The notes: generated by a model not told the origin, from the letters alone. A stretch of DNA of 64,000 nt from Streptomyces sp. NBC_00691 (GCF_036226665.1 NZ_CP109007.1:6944001-7008000), one strand, 5' to 3'; positions 42,729-52,356 are shown, counted from the first letter of the stretch. Made by a program: numbers and translations.

Positions 42729-43074
42729 GGGTTCGTTCCTCTCCTCGGAGCGCCGCTCCGACGGTGCTCGCTGTGTGGCCCGGGCGTCCTGTCGCGCCTG
42801 TTCGGGGGCTGTTCGTACGACTCTGTCACGGCCTCGGCGCCGGCATCTCCCCGGGCGACCCTTCGAGGCGGACGACGACCCGTTTCGGCAGCCGTGCCGG
42901 AGACTCACCGGGGCCACGGTGTGACGATGGGCGAGCGAGGTGCGCGGGGCAGGCGGGGCTCACGAGGACGACCCGGCGGGCGTCGTGGATCCCCCGTCTG
43001 CCGTCGCCCGGGGCGTGACCGACCGCGATCCGCAGAAGGCGTGGTCGACCACGGTCCCGGGCGTCGGGGGAGGG
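42729..43074. other. 346-bp gap between fdhF-like gene and fdhD
   Basis: No gene is supported here. GTGGTCGACCAC (43041-43052) is a perfect 12-bp palindrome 22 bp after the oxidoreductase stop and could be an operator or weak hairpin. The rest is GC-rich leader sequence of fdhD with no clear promoter. Confidence 0.5.
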
Positions 43075-45411
43075 TCAAGCGGTGGGCTCGATGGTCACCT
43101 TGACGTGCTTCATGATCGGCTGGTCGCTCTGCGTGCTGTAGTCGACCAGGGCGCACAGCACGTTCATCTCGGGCATGTAGCCGGCCGCGCAGCCCCGGGG
43201 GATGTCGTACGGAACCGCGAGGTAGCCGCTGACGGACCGCCGGCTGCCGTCCTTCGCGGTGCTCGTGATGTCGACCGGCGCCATGTCGGCGATCCCGCGC
43301 TCCCGCATGTCGGCCCGGTTCATGAAGACCAGGGTGCGCAGGTTCTTGATCCCGCGGTAGCGGTCGTCGTCGGAGTAGATCGTGGTGTTCCACTGGTCGT
43401 GGGACCGCATGGTGCCGAGGGCCAGGGTGCCCGGCTCGGGCACGACGTCGGGCAGCGGGGCGGCGGAGAACTCGGCGCGACCGGACGGGGTGAGGAAGAC
43501 CAGTTCGCGGGCGGGCTGCCTGATACGGAAGCCGAGGGGGAGGCGCACCCGCCGGTTGAAGTCCTCGAAGCCGTCGAGCGCCTTGGCCATGGTGTCCCGG
43601 ATGCGGTCGTAGTCCTCGACGTACCACTCCCAGGGCGTCGCGCTGTCGGGCAGCGCGGCCCGCGCCATGCCGGCGACGATCGCCGGTTCGGAGAGCAGGT
43701 GCGGGGAGGCCGGGCGCTTCATGCCGATCGACAGATGGACCATGCTCATCGAGTCCTCGACGGAGGTGCTCTGGATGCCCTTGCGCTGGTGGTCCTTCTC
43801 GGTGCGGCCGAGGCACGGCAGGATCAGGGCCTGCTTGCCGTGGACGAGGTGGCTGCGGTTCAGCTTGGTGCTCACCTGGACGGTGAGGTCGCAGGTGCGG
43901 AGCGCGGCGTGGGTGAGCGGGGTGTCGGGGGCGGCGAGCGCGAAGTTGCCTCCCATGCCCACGAAGACCTTGATCTCGCCGCGCCGCATCGCCTCGATGG
44001 TGCGGACGGTGTCCAGGCCGTGCGCGCGCGGCGGTTCGATCGCGCAGGCCTCGGCGAGCCGGTCGAGGAAGGCGTCGCCGGGGCGGTGGTCGATGCCGCA
44101 GGTGCGGTTGCCCTGGACGTTGCTGTGTCCGCGTACGGGGGAGGGACCGGCGCCCTCGCGCCCCAGGTTGCCGCGGAGCAGCAGCAGGTTGACGATCTCG
44201 CGGACGGTGTCGACGCCGTGCTCGTGCTGGGTGAGGCCCAGACACCAGCTGACGATGGAGCGGTCGGCCTCGCCGTAGACGCGAGCGGCCTTGAGGACGT
44301 CGGCGCGGCCCAGTCCGGACTGCCGCTCGATCTCCTCCCACGGTGTGGCCTCGCACAGCGCCCGGTACTCCTCGAAGCCGCTCGTGTGGCGGTCGACGAA
44401 CTCCCGGTCGAGGGCCCTGGGGTCGGTCGCGGACTGCTCCAGGACCGCCTTGGCCATGCCGCGGATCAGCGCCATGTCGCCGCCGATGCGCGGCTGGAGG
44501 TTGAGGGTGCTGGTCGGCGTGGCCTTGAAGAGGGCCATGTCCGTGAAGTCGTGCGGAACGATGGTCCGGGTGGCGGCCGCCTCGACGAGCGGGTTGACGT
44601 GCACGATCTGCGCGCCGCGGCGGTGGGCCTCGGCGAGCGCGGTCAGCATCCGGGGCGCGTTCGAGGCGGCGTTCACCCCGAAGATGAACAGCGCGTCGGC
44701 GGTCTCCCAGTCCTTGAGGTCGACGGTGCCCTTGCCCGTGCCCAGGGAGGCCTGGAGGGCACGGCCGCTGGCCTCGTGACACATGTTGGAGCAGTCGGGC
44801 AGGTTGTTGGTGCCCAGCTCGCGGGCCATCAGCTGGTAGAGGAAGGTCGCCTCGTTCCCGAGCCGCCCCGAGGTGTAGAAGGAGGCCTGGTCGGGGTGGT
44901 CGAGGCCGCGCAGCGCCCGGCCGACCACCTCGAACGCGTCCTTCCAGGTGATGGGGACGTAGTGGTCCGACTCCGCGTCGTAGACCATCGGCTCGGTCAG
45001 CCGGCCCTCGTTCTCGAGGTCGTAGTCGCTCCACCCGGCGAGCTCGGACACCGAGTGCGCGGCGAAGAAATCGGCTCCGACGCGCTTGCGGGTCATCTCC
45101 CAGGTGACGTGCTTGATGCCGTTCTCGCAGATGTCCAGGTGCAGGCCCTTGGTGTCGTCGGGCCACGCGCAGCCGGGGCAGTCGAAACCGGTGTTCTCGT
45201 GGTTCATCCGCATGATCGCGCGCGGGCCGTCGACGAGCGCTCCCTCGCGGACGAGGAAGCCGGTCACGCTCCTGGCCGCGCCCCAGCCCGCCGCGGGGTG
45301 GTGGTAGGGGTGGAACTCCGGGTCGCCCTCGGGGACGGGTCCCACCCGGGGCTCCACGGGCGCCGGGGCGCCGGGCTCCGGGGATTCCTGCGCGTCCTGG
45401 TCGGTGCTCAC
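43075..45411 (-). CDS. FdhF/YdeP family molybdopterin oxidoreductase
   Basis: 778-residue bis-MGD enzyme of the YdeP group, related to formate dehydrogenase alpha subunits. The N-terminal FDCPGCAWPD supplies cysteines of an unusual Fe-S site. Molybdopterin-binding segments include SFYTSGRLGNEATFLYQLMA, NLPDCSNMCHEASG, GVNAASNAPRML, VGMGGNFALAAPD and the C-terminal domain SHDQWNTTIYSDDDRYRG. The residue usually bound to Mo is near NMCHEASG. In enteric bacteria YdeP contributes to acid resistance; here the role is unknown. GTG start with AAAGGGTGA. Divergent from DyP. Confidence 0.85.
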   Translation of the reverse strand: MSTDQDAQESPEPGAPAPVEPRVGPVPEGDPEFHPYHHPAAGWGAARSVTGFLVREGALVDGPRAIMRMNHENTGFDCPGCAWPDDTKGLHLDICENGIKHVTWEMTRKRVGADFFAAHSVSELAGWSDYDLENEGRLTEPMVYDAESDHYVPITWKDAFEVVGRALRGLDHPDQASFYTSGRLGNEATFLYQLMARELGTNNLPDCSNMCHEASGRALQASLGTGKGTVDLKDWETADALFIFGVNAASNAPRMLTALAEAHRRGAQIVHVNPLVEAAATRTIVPHDFTDMALFKATPTSTLNLQPRIGGDMALIRGMAKAVLEQSATDPRALDREFVDRHTSGFEEYRALCEATPWEEIERQSGLGRADVLKAARVYGEADRSIVSWCLGLTQHEHGVDTVREIVNLLLLRGNLGREGAGPSPVRGHSNVQGNRTCGIDHRPGDAFLDRLAEACAIEPPRAHGLDTVRTIEAMRRGEIKVFVGMGGNFALAAPDTPLTHAALRTCDLTVQVSTKLNRSHLVHGKQALILPCLGRTEKDHQRKGIQSTSVEDSMSMVHLSIGMKRPASPHLLSEPAIVAGMARAALPDSATPWEWYVEDYDRIRDTMAKALDGFEDFNRRVRLPLGFRIRQPARELVFLTPSGRAEFSAAPLPDVVPEPGTLALGTMRSHDQWNTTIYSDDDRYRGIKNLRTLVFMNRADMRERGIADMAPVDITSTAKDGSRRSVSGYLAVPYDIPRGCAAGYMPEMNVLCALVDYSTQSDQPIMKHVKVTIEPTA

Positions 45412-45473
45412 GGCTGGTCACCCTTTCGCCTGCGGACATTCAGGGCATGGCAGGAGGAGACGTCACCCCTTCG

Positions 45474-45490
45474 GGCAGGCTATGCCTGCC
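45474..45490. promoter_or_regulatory. Palindrome in the oxidoreductase/DyP divergent region
   Basis: GGCAGGC-TAT-GCCTGCC has perfect 7-bp arms and lies in the 201-bp gap between the two divergent genes, 63 bp from the oxidoreductase start and 123 bp from the DyP start. It is a candidate operator for joint control. Confidence 0.5.
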
Positions 45491-45612
45491 GGATCACGGG
45501 TGCCACTCGACCCTGGGAGGGCGTACGGGCTGCGTACCCGATCATGCGCGCCTACGCTGGCGCTGTCCTTTTCATGCCCTTCTGTACATTTTTCCCTCTC
45601 GGCGGGAGTCCC

Positions 45613-46599
45613 ATGGTCGTCGTACAACCCGTCGTCGCCCCGTCCTCCCGGGCGGCCGTGTTCCTGGTCGCCACCGTCAACCCCGGTGGCGAGGCCACGG
45701 TGCGGGAGGCGCTCCAGGACCTGTCGGGCCTGGTGCGGTCGGTGTCCTTCCGTTACCCCGACGGCGGCCTGACCTGCGTGGCCGGGATCGGCTCCGAAGG
45801 GTGGGACCGGCTCGTCGGCGGTCCGCGCCCTCGCGAGCTCCACCCCTTCCCCGCCCTCAGAGGCCCCCGCCACCGCGCCCCGGCCACTCCGGGAGATCTG
45901 CTGTTCCACGTACGCGCCCGAGGCATGGACCTCTGCTTCGAGCTGGCCCGGCTGATCATGGAGAGCTTGGGCGCCGCCGTGACCGTCGTCGACGAGGTCC
46001 ACGGCTTCGCGTACTTCGACGAGCGCGACCTCCTCGGCTTCGTCGACGGCAGCGAGAACCCGGGCGGGCAGGTGGCGGCGGAAGCGGTCCACATCGGCGA
46101 CGAGGACCCCGACTTCCGTGGCGGCAGCTACGTCATCGTGCAGAAGTACCTGCACGAGATGCCCGCCTGGGACGCGCTCACCGTCGAACAGCAGGAGCAC
46201 GTCATCGGGCGCGCCAAGGCGTCCAACGTGGAGATGCCCGACGACGTCAAACCCGCGGACTCGCACGTCGCGCTGAACACCATCGTCGACGAGGACGGCG
46301 TCACCCGGCAGATCTTCCGCGCGAACATGCCGTTCGGCCGGATCGGCGGTGGTGAGTTCGGCACGTACTTCATCGGATACGCCCGCACGCCCGCCGTCAC
46401 CGAGCTGATGCTGCGCAACATGTTCCTCGGAGACCCCCCGGGCAACACCGACCGCATCCTCGACTTCTCCCGCGCGCTGACCGGCGGCCTCTTCTTCGTG
46501 CCCAGCGCCGACCTCCTCGACGACCTGCCCGCCGCGCAGCCGGACGCCGCCGTCCGCCGGGGAGACTCCCTGGGCATCGGCGGCCTGAAAGGAGCCTGA
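45613..46599 (+). CDS. DyP-type peroxidase, encapsulin cargo
   Basis: Haem peroxidase of 328 residues. The DyP catalytic motif GxxDG is in LLGFVDGSENPGG, the proximal haem His in KPADSHVALNTIV, and the distal Arg in IFRANMPFGR. The extreme C-terminus GDSLGIGGLKGA matches the encapsulin cargo-loading peptide (consensus around SLGIGSLKG), so the enzyme should be packed inside the shell encoded 6 bp downstream. The ATG at 45613 has GGGAG. Likely role: oxidative-stress defence with substrate access gated by the compartment. Confidence 0.93.
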   Translation: MVVVQPVVAPSSRAAVFLVATVNPGGEATVREALQDLSGLVRSVSFRYPDGGLTCVAGIGSEGWDRLVGGPRPRELHPFPALRGPRHRAPATPGDLLFHVRARGMDLCFELARLIMESLGAAVTVVDEVHGFAYFDERDLLGFVDGSENPGGQVAAEAVHIGDEDPDFRGGSYVIVQKYLHEMPAWDALTVEQQEHVIGRAKASNVEMPDDVKPADSHVALNTIVDEDGVTRQIFRANMPFGRIGGGEFGTYFIGYARTPAVTELMLRNMFLGDPPGNTDRILDFSRALTGGLFFVPSADLLDDLPAAQPDAAVRRGDSLGIGGLKGA

Positions 46600-46605
46600 C
46601 TCCCC

Positions 46606-47463
46606 ATGACGACCCCCGACGACACGACCCCCGGCGCCCCGTACCCCGGCGCCGACACGGACAACCTGCACCGCGAACTCGCCCCGATCACCCCGGCGGC
46701 CTGGGCCGAGATCGAGGAGGAGGCCCGCCGCACCTTCCGCCGCAACGTCGCCGGACGACGCGTCGTCGACGTCCCCGCCCCCGGAGGCCCGGACCTCGCC
46801 GCTGTCGGCACGGGGCACCTCAGCGACATGGGCTCGCCCGCCCCCGGCGTCACCGCGCGGCTGCGCGAGGCGAAGCCGCTGTTCGAACTCAGAGTGCCCT
46901 TCACCGTCGACCGGACCGCCGTCGACGACGTCGAGCGCGGCTCGAAGGACTCCGACTGGCAGACCGTCAAGGACGCGGCGCGCGCCATGGCGTTCGTCGA
47001 GGACCGCACGATCTTCGACGGGTACGGGGCGGCCGGCGTCGACGGCCTGCGCGCCCGGTCCTCCAATCCGGTCGTCCAGCTCCCCGCAGAGCCGAGCGAC
47101 TACCCCGACGCCGTCAGCCGGGCCCTGACCGCCCTGCGCCTCGCGGGCGTCGACGGCCCCTACGCGCTGCTCCTCGGCGCCGACGAGTACCGGGCGGTCA
47201 GCGAGACCTCCGACCACGGCTACCCGATCGCCGCCCACCTCGGCCGCATGCTCGACGGCTCGCCGATCTGGGCGCCGGCCCTCAGCGGCGGCTTCGTCCT
47301 GTCCACCCGTGGCGGCGACTTCGAGCTGATCCTCGGCCAGGACCTGGCCATCGGCTACACGGGCCACGACGCCGACAGCGTGCACCTCTACTTCCAGGAG
47401 ACGCTGACCTTCCGTACGTACACCGACGAGGCCGTGGTCGTCCTGGAGGCGCCGGGAGCCTGA
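46606..47463 (+). CDS. Family 1 encapsulin shell protein
   Basis: 285-residue HK97-fold protein that self-assembles into a nanocompartment. It shows NLHRELAPITPAAWAEIEEE, TFRRNVAGRRVVDV (the cargo-binding N-arm), DVERGSKDSDWQTVKDAARA (E-loop and P-domain), RTIFDGYGAAGVDGL and LAIGYTGHDADSVHLYFQET at the C-terminus. The first 20 residues are a Pro/Thr/Asp-rich extension. AAAGGAG lies inside the end of the DyP gene, so the two are cotranscribed. Cargo: the DyP peroxidase. Confidence 0.93.
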   Translation: MTTPDDTTPGAPYPGADTDNLHRELAPITPAAWAEIEEEARRTFRRNVAGRRVVDVPAPGGPDLAAVGTGHLSDMGSPAPGVTARLREAKPLFELRVPFTVDRTAVDDVERGSKDSDWQTVKDAARAMAFVEDRTIFDGYGAAGVDGLRARSSNPVVQLPAEPSDYPDAVSRALTALRLAGVDGPYALLLGADEYRAVSETSDHGYPIAAHLGRMLDGSPIWAPALSGGFVLSTRGGDFELILGQDLAIGYTGHDADSVHLYFQETLTFRTYTDEAVVVLEAPGA

Positions 47464-47499
47464 GGTACCGGAGGCCCGGGAACCGGGAGGCCGATCGCC

Positions 47500-48132
47500 A
47501 TGAGAAGTCCGCTGTTCTCCGCCGTGCCCCGGCTCGCCGTCTCATCGCTGATCGCGGCGGTGGTCGGCGCCGTCGTCGGCGCCGCCACCCACGCGCCGCT
47601 CGGCGTCCTCTCCGCGATCGCCGTCGGGGAGACGTTCTTCGTCGTCAGCGGGTGGGTCACGCTCTGGCCGATGGACGCCGCCACCACCCATCGCAACGTG
47701 CGCCGCGAGGAGTTCCGGCCCGTCGTCGAGGAACTGGCCGTCGTCGGAACGGCGGTGGGCGGGCTCGTCGGCATCGTCGTCCTGCTGCTGGTCGGCCGCT
47801 CGGAACTGAGCCACGTCGCCGCGGCGACCGCGCTCGCCGGGGTGTTCATGGCCTGGGCGGCGCTGCACCTGATGTACGCCACCCGGTACGCGTACGTCTA
47901 CTACCTGAAACCCGGCGGCGGGATCGACTTCAACTCCCGGGAACCGCCCCGCTACAGCGACTTCCTCTACTTCAGCTACAACCTCGGCATGACCTACCAG
48001 GTCTCCGACACCGATGTCTCCAGCACGACGATCCGCGCGATCGCGCTCCGTCACTGCCTGCTGTCGTACGTGTTCGGCGCGAGTATCCTTGCCACCACCA
48101 TCAACCTCGTCACGGGCATCGTCACGGCCTGA
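47500..48132 (+). CDS. DUF1345 membrane protein
   Basis: 210 residues with five hydrophobic segments and the DUF1345 signature DFLYFSYNLGMTYQVSDTDV followed by RAIALRHCLLSYVFGASILA. Function unknown. The start has GGAGG. It lies 36 bp after the encapsulin gene and may belong to the same transcript. Confidence 0.85.
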   Translation: MRSPLFSAVPRLAVSSLIAAVVGAVVGAATHAPLGVLSAIAVGETFFVVSGWVTLWPMDAATTHRNVRREEFRPVVEELAVVGTAVGGLVGIVVLLLVGRSELSHVAAATALAGVFMAWAALHLMYATRYAYVYYLKPGGGIDFNSREPPRYSDFLYFSYNLGMTYQVSDTDVSSTTIRAIALRHCLLSYVFGASILATTINLVTGIVTA

Positions 48133-48173
48133 GGCGCTTCCGCACGGAGCCTCCGCCCCCGGGAGACCACGTC

Positions 48174-49637
48174 ATGACCACGGCCGTCGTCGTCGGCGCC
48201 GGGCCCAACGGGCTCGCCGCCGCCGCCCTGCTCGCGCGCGAAGGCCTGGAGGTCACCGTCCTGGAGGCCGCCGAGGGGATCGGCGGCGGCACCCGCAGCT
48301 TCGAGGCGATCCTGCCCGGTCTGCTGCACGACCACTGCTCGGCCATCCACCCGATGGCCGTCACGTCGCCCGCCCTCCGCTCGCTCGGCCTGGAGCGCCA
48401 CGGGCTGCGCTGGCGGCAGCCCGAGATCGACTGCGTCCACCCCCTCGACGACGGCACGGCCGGCGTGCTGCTCCGGTCCGTGGCGGAGACCGCCGCCGGG
48501 CTCGGCCCCGACGGCGCCCGCTACCGGGCCCTGGTGGAGCCCTCCGTACGCCGGTGGGAGGCGCTCGCCGACGACGTCATGGGCCCACTGCTCAGGATCC
48601 CCGCGCATCCGCTGGCGCTCGCCCGGTTCGGTCTGCCGACCGTGCTGCCCGCCGCGGCCCTCGCGCGGCTCTTCCGCACGCCGCCGGCACGGGCGCTGTG
48701 GGCCGGAGTGGCCGCGCACTCCTTCCGCCCGCTCTCCGACCCGTTCAGCTCGGCGATCGGCCTCGGCATCCTCACCGCCGGCCACGCCGCCGGGTGGGCC
48801 GTCGCCGAGGGCGGCTCGCACTCCCTCACGCGCGGCATGGCGGCCGTACTCGCCGAGCACGGCGGAGTGATCCGGACCGGCGTGCGGATCACCGACCGCA
48901 AGAAGCTCCCGCCCGCCGACGTGACCCTCCTCGACCTGGATCCCGCCCAGGTCGCGCGCCTCTACGGCGACCTGCTGCCGCCCCGGGTGTCCGCCGCGTA
49001 CCGGCGCTTCCGGCGCGGTCCCGGCGCCTTCAAGGTGGACCTCGCCGTCGAGGGCGGGGTGCCCTGGACCGACGAACGGGCCCGGCGCGCCGGCACCGTG
49101 CACCTCGGCGGTCCGCTCGCCGAAGTGGCCTTCACCGAAAGAGAGGTGACGCGGGGTCGGATGCCCGAGCGGCCCTTCGTGCTCGTCGGACAGCAGTACC
49201 TCGCGGACCCCTCCCGGTCCGTGGGCGACGTCCACCCCGTCTGGACGTACGCCCATGTCCCGTACGGCTACGAGGGGGACGCGACCGAGTCGATCCTGCG
49301 CCAGCTCGAACGCTTCGCGCCCGGCGTCCGCGAGCGCGTCGTCGGACAGCACCTCACCCGCCCCGCCGACTTCGCGGCCGCCAACCCCAACTTCGCCGGC
49401 GGCGACATCCTCACCGGAGCCAAGACCGTCCCCCAGCTCCTCCTGGGCGCACGCCCCGCGCTCGACCCGTACGCCACCGGGCTGCCCGGCGTGTTCCTCT
49501 GCTCGGCGGCCACCCCGCCCGGCCCCGGCGCCCACGGCATGTGCGGCGCGGGAGCGGCGGCGTCGGCGCTGCGTCACCTGGGGGCCCGCGCCTCGTGGCA
49601 GGACGGTCGGCGACGCCACCACGGCTCGCGCACGTAG
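48174..49637 (+). CDS. Phytoene-dehydrogenase-like FAD-dependent oxidoreductase
   Basis: 487-residue flavoprotein. The dinucleotide motif VVVGAGPNGLAAAALLAREG and the GIGGGTRSFE loop start the CrtI-like fold. DHCSAIHPMAVTSP follows, and the C-terminal VFLCSAATPPGPGAHGMCGA is the second FAD contact. Related proteins are carotenoid or pyridine-nucleotide-disulfide-like oxidases; no carotenoid genes are near, so the substrate is open. GGGAG lies 9 nt before the ATG. It follows the DUF1345 gene by 41 bp. Confidence 0.85.
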   Translation: MTTAVVVGAGPNGLAAAALLAREGLEVTVLEAAEGIGGGTRSFEAILPGLLHDHCSAIHPMAVTSPALRSLGLERHGLRWRQPEIDCVHPLDDGTAGVLLRSVAETAAGLGPDGARYRALVEPSVRRWEALADDVMGPLLRIPAHPLALARFGLPTVLPAAALARLFRTPPARALWAGVAAHSFRPLSDPFSSAIGLGILTAGHAAGWAVAEGGSHSLTRGMAAVLAEHGGVIRTGVRITDRKKLPPADVTLLDLDPAQVARLYGDLLPPRVSAAYRRFRRGPGAFKVDLAVEGGVPWTDERARRAGTVHLGGPLAEVAFTEREVTRGRMPERPFVLVGQQYLADPSRSVGDVHPVWTYAHVPYGYEGDATESILRQLERFAPGVRERVVGQHLTRPADFAAANPNFAGGDILTGAKTVPQLLLGARPALDPYATGLPGVFLCSAATPPGPGAHGMCGAGAAASALRHLGARASWQDGRRRHHGSRT

Positions 49638-49702
49638 AGGCTCGTACGGGCCGGCCCGTGGGGTCTCCCGTCCGTCCGGGACCCACGTCCGGCAGAGACG
49701 GC

Positions 49703-50170
49703 CTAGTCCGCGAGGGACAGCACGACCGCCGTGGCCGGACCTTCGGGCGTCACGTAGGTGACGGTGTCGCCCGCGCGGTGGCCGAGCAGCGCGCCGCCGA
49801 GGGGGCTGTCGGCGGTGACCATCGTCCGGTCGAGCACGGCGGCGACCTCGCCGATCTGGACGGTCGACTCCGTGCCGTCCTCGAACCGCACGGTCACGGT
49901 GCTGCCCACGCCGACCGCGTCGGTCCGCGGCGGGCCCGCCGCGGACGCCTCGCGCAGCCTGTCGTCGAGGTCGTCGATACGGCGGTCGAGCCGGTCGAGT
50001 TCCGTGGCGCGCTCCAGTTCGTCGGCCTGGTCGGCCCGGTCGCCCGTCTGGTCGCCGCCTCCGCCCCGGAGGGTGACGGCGACGGCCTCGCGTTCGGTGC
50101 GGAGGTCGGCGAGTTCCCGCTCCAGTGCCTCGCGGGCGACGGCGCTGATGGGCTCTGGTCCACCGGTCAT
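49703..50170 (-). CDS. GreA/GreB-family protein
   Basis: 155 residues. An N-terminal coiled-coil (REALERELADLRTEREAVAV, LERATELDRLDRRIDDLDDR) is followed by the GreA/B C-terminal domain with VRFEDGTESTVQIG, ADSPLGGALLGHRAGDTVTY and VTPEGPATAVVLS. Real GreA rescues backtracked RNA polymerase through two acidic residues at the coiled-coil tip. Here the tip region is GGGGDQTGDRADQADEL and still acidic, but the protein may be a paralogue acting at RNAP without cleavage activity. The ATG at 50170 has GGAGCAGGA. Confidence 0.8.
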   Translation of the reverse strand: MTGGPEPISAVAREALERELADLRTEREAVAVTLRGGGGDQTGDRADQADELERATELDRLDRRIDDLDDRLREASAAGPPRTDAVGVGSTVTVRFEDGTESTVQIGEVAAVLDRTMVTADSPLGGALLGHRAGDTVTYVTPEGPATAVVLSLAD

Positions 50171-50284
50171 TCCTGCTCCCGTGGTGCGGCGGCACGGTGA
50201 CGTGCCGCAGGTCGAAAGTGGCATGTCTGATGTTGTCGGCCGGGTCGTCGCCGGCGTCACGGCGGAGACCCGCCGGGTCCCCCG

Positions 50285-51532
50285 TCAGTTCCCGCTGGGG
50301 CTCGGGCTGCTCGGGGCCGCCGGCGTGACCGGGATGTCGAAGACGTGGTCCGGGGTCACGATGCGGGTGATGGCCTGGCCGAAGAGGGTGCTGGGCTCGT
50401 TGCCGTCGTGCTGTGTGTCCGTGTTGAGGAGGACGACCAGGGTGGCCCGCGACTCCGGCAGATAGATCGTCAGCGACTCGTACCCGGGCAGGGAGCCGTT
50501 GTGGCCGATCCAGCCCTGGATGTTGAAGATGCCGAGCCCGTATCCGGCGCCGGGGATGGCCGTCGGATACACCTTGAGGCGCTCGGCCTGGGTCTCCGGG
50601 GTGAGCAGCGTGCCGGTGGCGACCACGCGGGCCCAGGTGCGCAGGTCCTGCAGGTTCGAGATCATCGCGCCGGCCGCCCAGGCCCAGGAGGGGTTCCAGT
50701 TCGTGGAGTCCTCGACCTGGCCCGACGCGGTCTGGATGGTGTAGCCGTGGGCGTGCGGGTCCGGGATGGCGGCGTCGGTCGGGAAGACGGTGTGGTCCAG
50801 GCCCGCCGGGTCCAGCACGTTCTTCTGGATGAACTCGTGCAGCGGTGTGCCGCTGACCTTCTCCACGACGAGCCCGAGCAGGATCAGATTGGTGTTGCAG
50901 TAGTCGAACTCGGCCCCGGGCTGGAACTGGACCGGGTGCTTGAACGCGAAGTCGAGCAACTGCCGCGGGGTGAAGACTCGATCGGGATTCGAGGTGAACG
51001 CCTTGTAGAAACCCTCGTCCGCCGAGTAGTTGAAGAGCCCGCTGCGCATGGACGCGAGGTTGCGCAGGGTGATCTTCTCGCCGTTCGGCACGCCGTCGAC
51101 GTACCGGGAGATCGGGTCGTCGATGCTCACCTTGCCCTGGTCGACGAGTTCGAGCAGGGCGGTCACGGTGAACGTCTTGGTCTCGCTGCCGATCCGCATG
51201 TACAGGTCCGGCCGCATCGGCTGCCCGGTGTCCTTGTCCGCGACGCCGAAGGAGCGGATGTACGTGCCCTTGCCCGGCGCCGAGAGACCGACCGTGACAC
51301 CCGGGACGCCGGCCTCCTTCATGACGTCCTGGATCGCCTTGTCGAGACGTTCGGCTACGGCCGGGGTGAGTTCGGGGAAATCGTCCTGCGCCGCGACCGC
51401 CGCCGCCGTGTACGGCCCCGGGGCGGGCGGTCCGACGGCGAGGGCGGTGCCCGCGCCGAGCGGTGCGGCGAAGATTCCGAGTGCCGCGATTCCCGCGCAG
51501 AGACGCCTGCGGCATGTGCGTGAGTACCTCAC
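50285..51532 (-). CDS. Secreted beta-lactamase-fold serine hydrolase
   Basis: 415-residue exported class C beta-lactamase/D-alanyl-D-alanine carboxypeptidase-like enzyme. A signal peptide (RRRLCAGIAALGIFAAPLGA) leads into the catalytic domain with SxxK in RIGSETKTFTVTALL, YxN in FDYCNTNLILLGLVVEKVSG and the late HNG motif in GWIGHNGSLPGYES. Start GTG 51532 has AGGAGG 6 nt upstream; the TTG further out does not. Likely cell-wall or ester hydrolase. Divergent from the gene at 51691. Confidence 0.85.
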   Translation of the reverse strand: MRYSRTCRRRLCAGIAALGIFAAPLGAGTALAVGPPAPGPYTAAAVAAQDDFPELTPAVAERLDKAIQDVMKEAGVPGVTVGLSAPGKGTYIRSFGVADKDTGQPMRPDLYMRIGSETKTFTVTALLELVDQGKVSIDDPISRYVDGVPNGEKITLRNLASMRSGLFNYSADEGFYKAFTSNPDRVFTPRQLLDFAFKHPVQFQPGAEFDYCNTNLILLGLVVEKVSGTPLHEFIQKNVLDPAGLDHTVFPTDAAIPDPHAHGYTIQTASGQVEDSTNWNPSWAWAAGAMISNLQDLRTWARVVATGTLLTPETQAERLKVYPTAIPGAGYGLGIFNIQGWIGHNGSLPGYESLTIYLPESRATLVVLLNTDTQHDGNEPSTLFGQAITRIVTPDHVFDIPVTPAAPSSPSPSGN

Positions 51533-51690
51533 GGCGGGCCTCCTGGCAGCCGGGGACAACGCTCCACCTCCAGGCTAGGACGGGCCGCCTCGCCGCGCGC
51601 GGCGAACTGGGCGGCGGGGTCTGTTACGTTGCCGGTGCCCGGGCCACGGAGGAGGTGGGCCGGACCGCGAACGAGAGGGAGACCCGCACG

Positions 51691-52356
51691 ATGGCCGTCA
51701 TCCACCAGACCACGATGCAGCCCACCAAGCTGGAGCTGCTCACCGAGTGGCTCCCCACCCGCGCGTGGCACACGGGGGCGGCGGCGCGACCGGCGCGGGT
51801 CGGCGGCTTCCGGCTCGACGACCCCGCGGGCGAGGTCGGCATCGAGTTCATGGCGGCGACCGACGGCGAGGGTGAGGGAGCCATCACGTACCTCGTCCCC
51901 CTCACCTACCGCGGGGAGCCGCTGGACGGCGCCGAGCACGCCCTCGTCGGCACGTCCGAGCACGGCGTCCTCGGCAGGCGCTGGATCTACGACGGCACCC
52001 ACGACCCGGTGCTCGCCGCCCAGTTGTACGCGCTCCTCACCGGCCGCGTCCAGGCGCAGGCCCAGTCCCTGAGCGACGTGCCGGACCTCACGGTGACCGT
52101 CTCGCCGGTGACCGCGACGGGCACCGTGGACGCGGCCGAGGCGGAGCTCGTCCGCGTCACGGACGGCCCGGACCACACGGACGTGGTGGTACGCGCCGCC
52201 GACGCGCCCGCCCCGCTGACCCTGCGCGTACGCCGGGTCCTCGACGCCGGAACGGATCTGGCCGCGGGGGACGCCGGCGGGATCACCGCCGAGTGGCGGC
52301 TCGCCGACGGAACCACCGTCCGGGGCGTGTTCGCCGTCGCGGTCGACAGGCCCTAG
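51691..52356 (+). CDS. Maltokinase N-terminal cap-like domain protein
   Basis: 221 residues. The start MAVIHQTTMQPTKLELLTEW and RVGGFRLDDPAGEVGIEFM followed by YLVPLTYRGEPLDGAEHAL match the stand-alone cap domain otherwise found at the N-terminus of mycobacterial maltokinase (CG0192-like proteins). No kinase domain is attached, so the activity is unknown; it may be a regulatory or binding protein. GAGAGGGAG precedes the ATG. The stop overlaps the convergent protease gene by 4 bp. Confidence 0.75.
   Translation: MAVIHQTTMQPTKLELLTEWLPTRAWHTGAAARPARVGGFRLDDPAGEVGIEFMAATDGEGEGAITYLVPLTYRGEPLDGAEHALVGTSEHGVLGRRWIYDGTHDPVLAAQLYALLTGRVQAQAQSLSDVPDLTVTVSPVTATGTVDAAEAELVRVTDGPDHTDVVVRAADAPAPLTLRVRRVLDAGTDLAAGDAGGITAEWRLADGTTVRGVFAVAVDRP

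Noticed and set aside
43041..43052. GTGGTCGACCAC as an attachment or insertion site
   Set aside because: No integrase, direct duplication or second copy is visible; it is recorded only as a palindrome within the gap.
49646..49659. ACGGGCCGGCCCGT as a terminator between the flavoprotein and GreA-like genes
   Set aside because: It is a perfect palindrome with no loop, so a hairpin would need to break central pairs; evidence is too weak for a feature.
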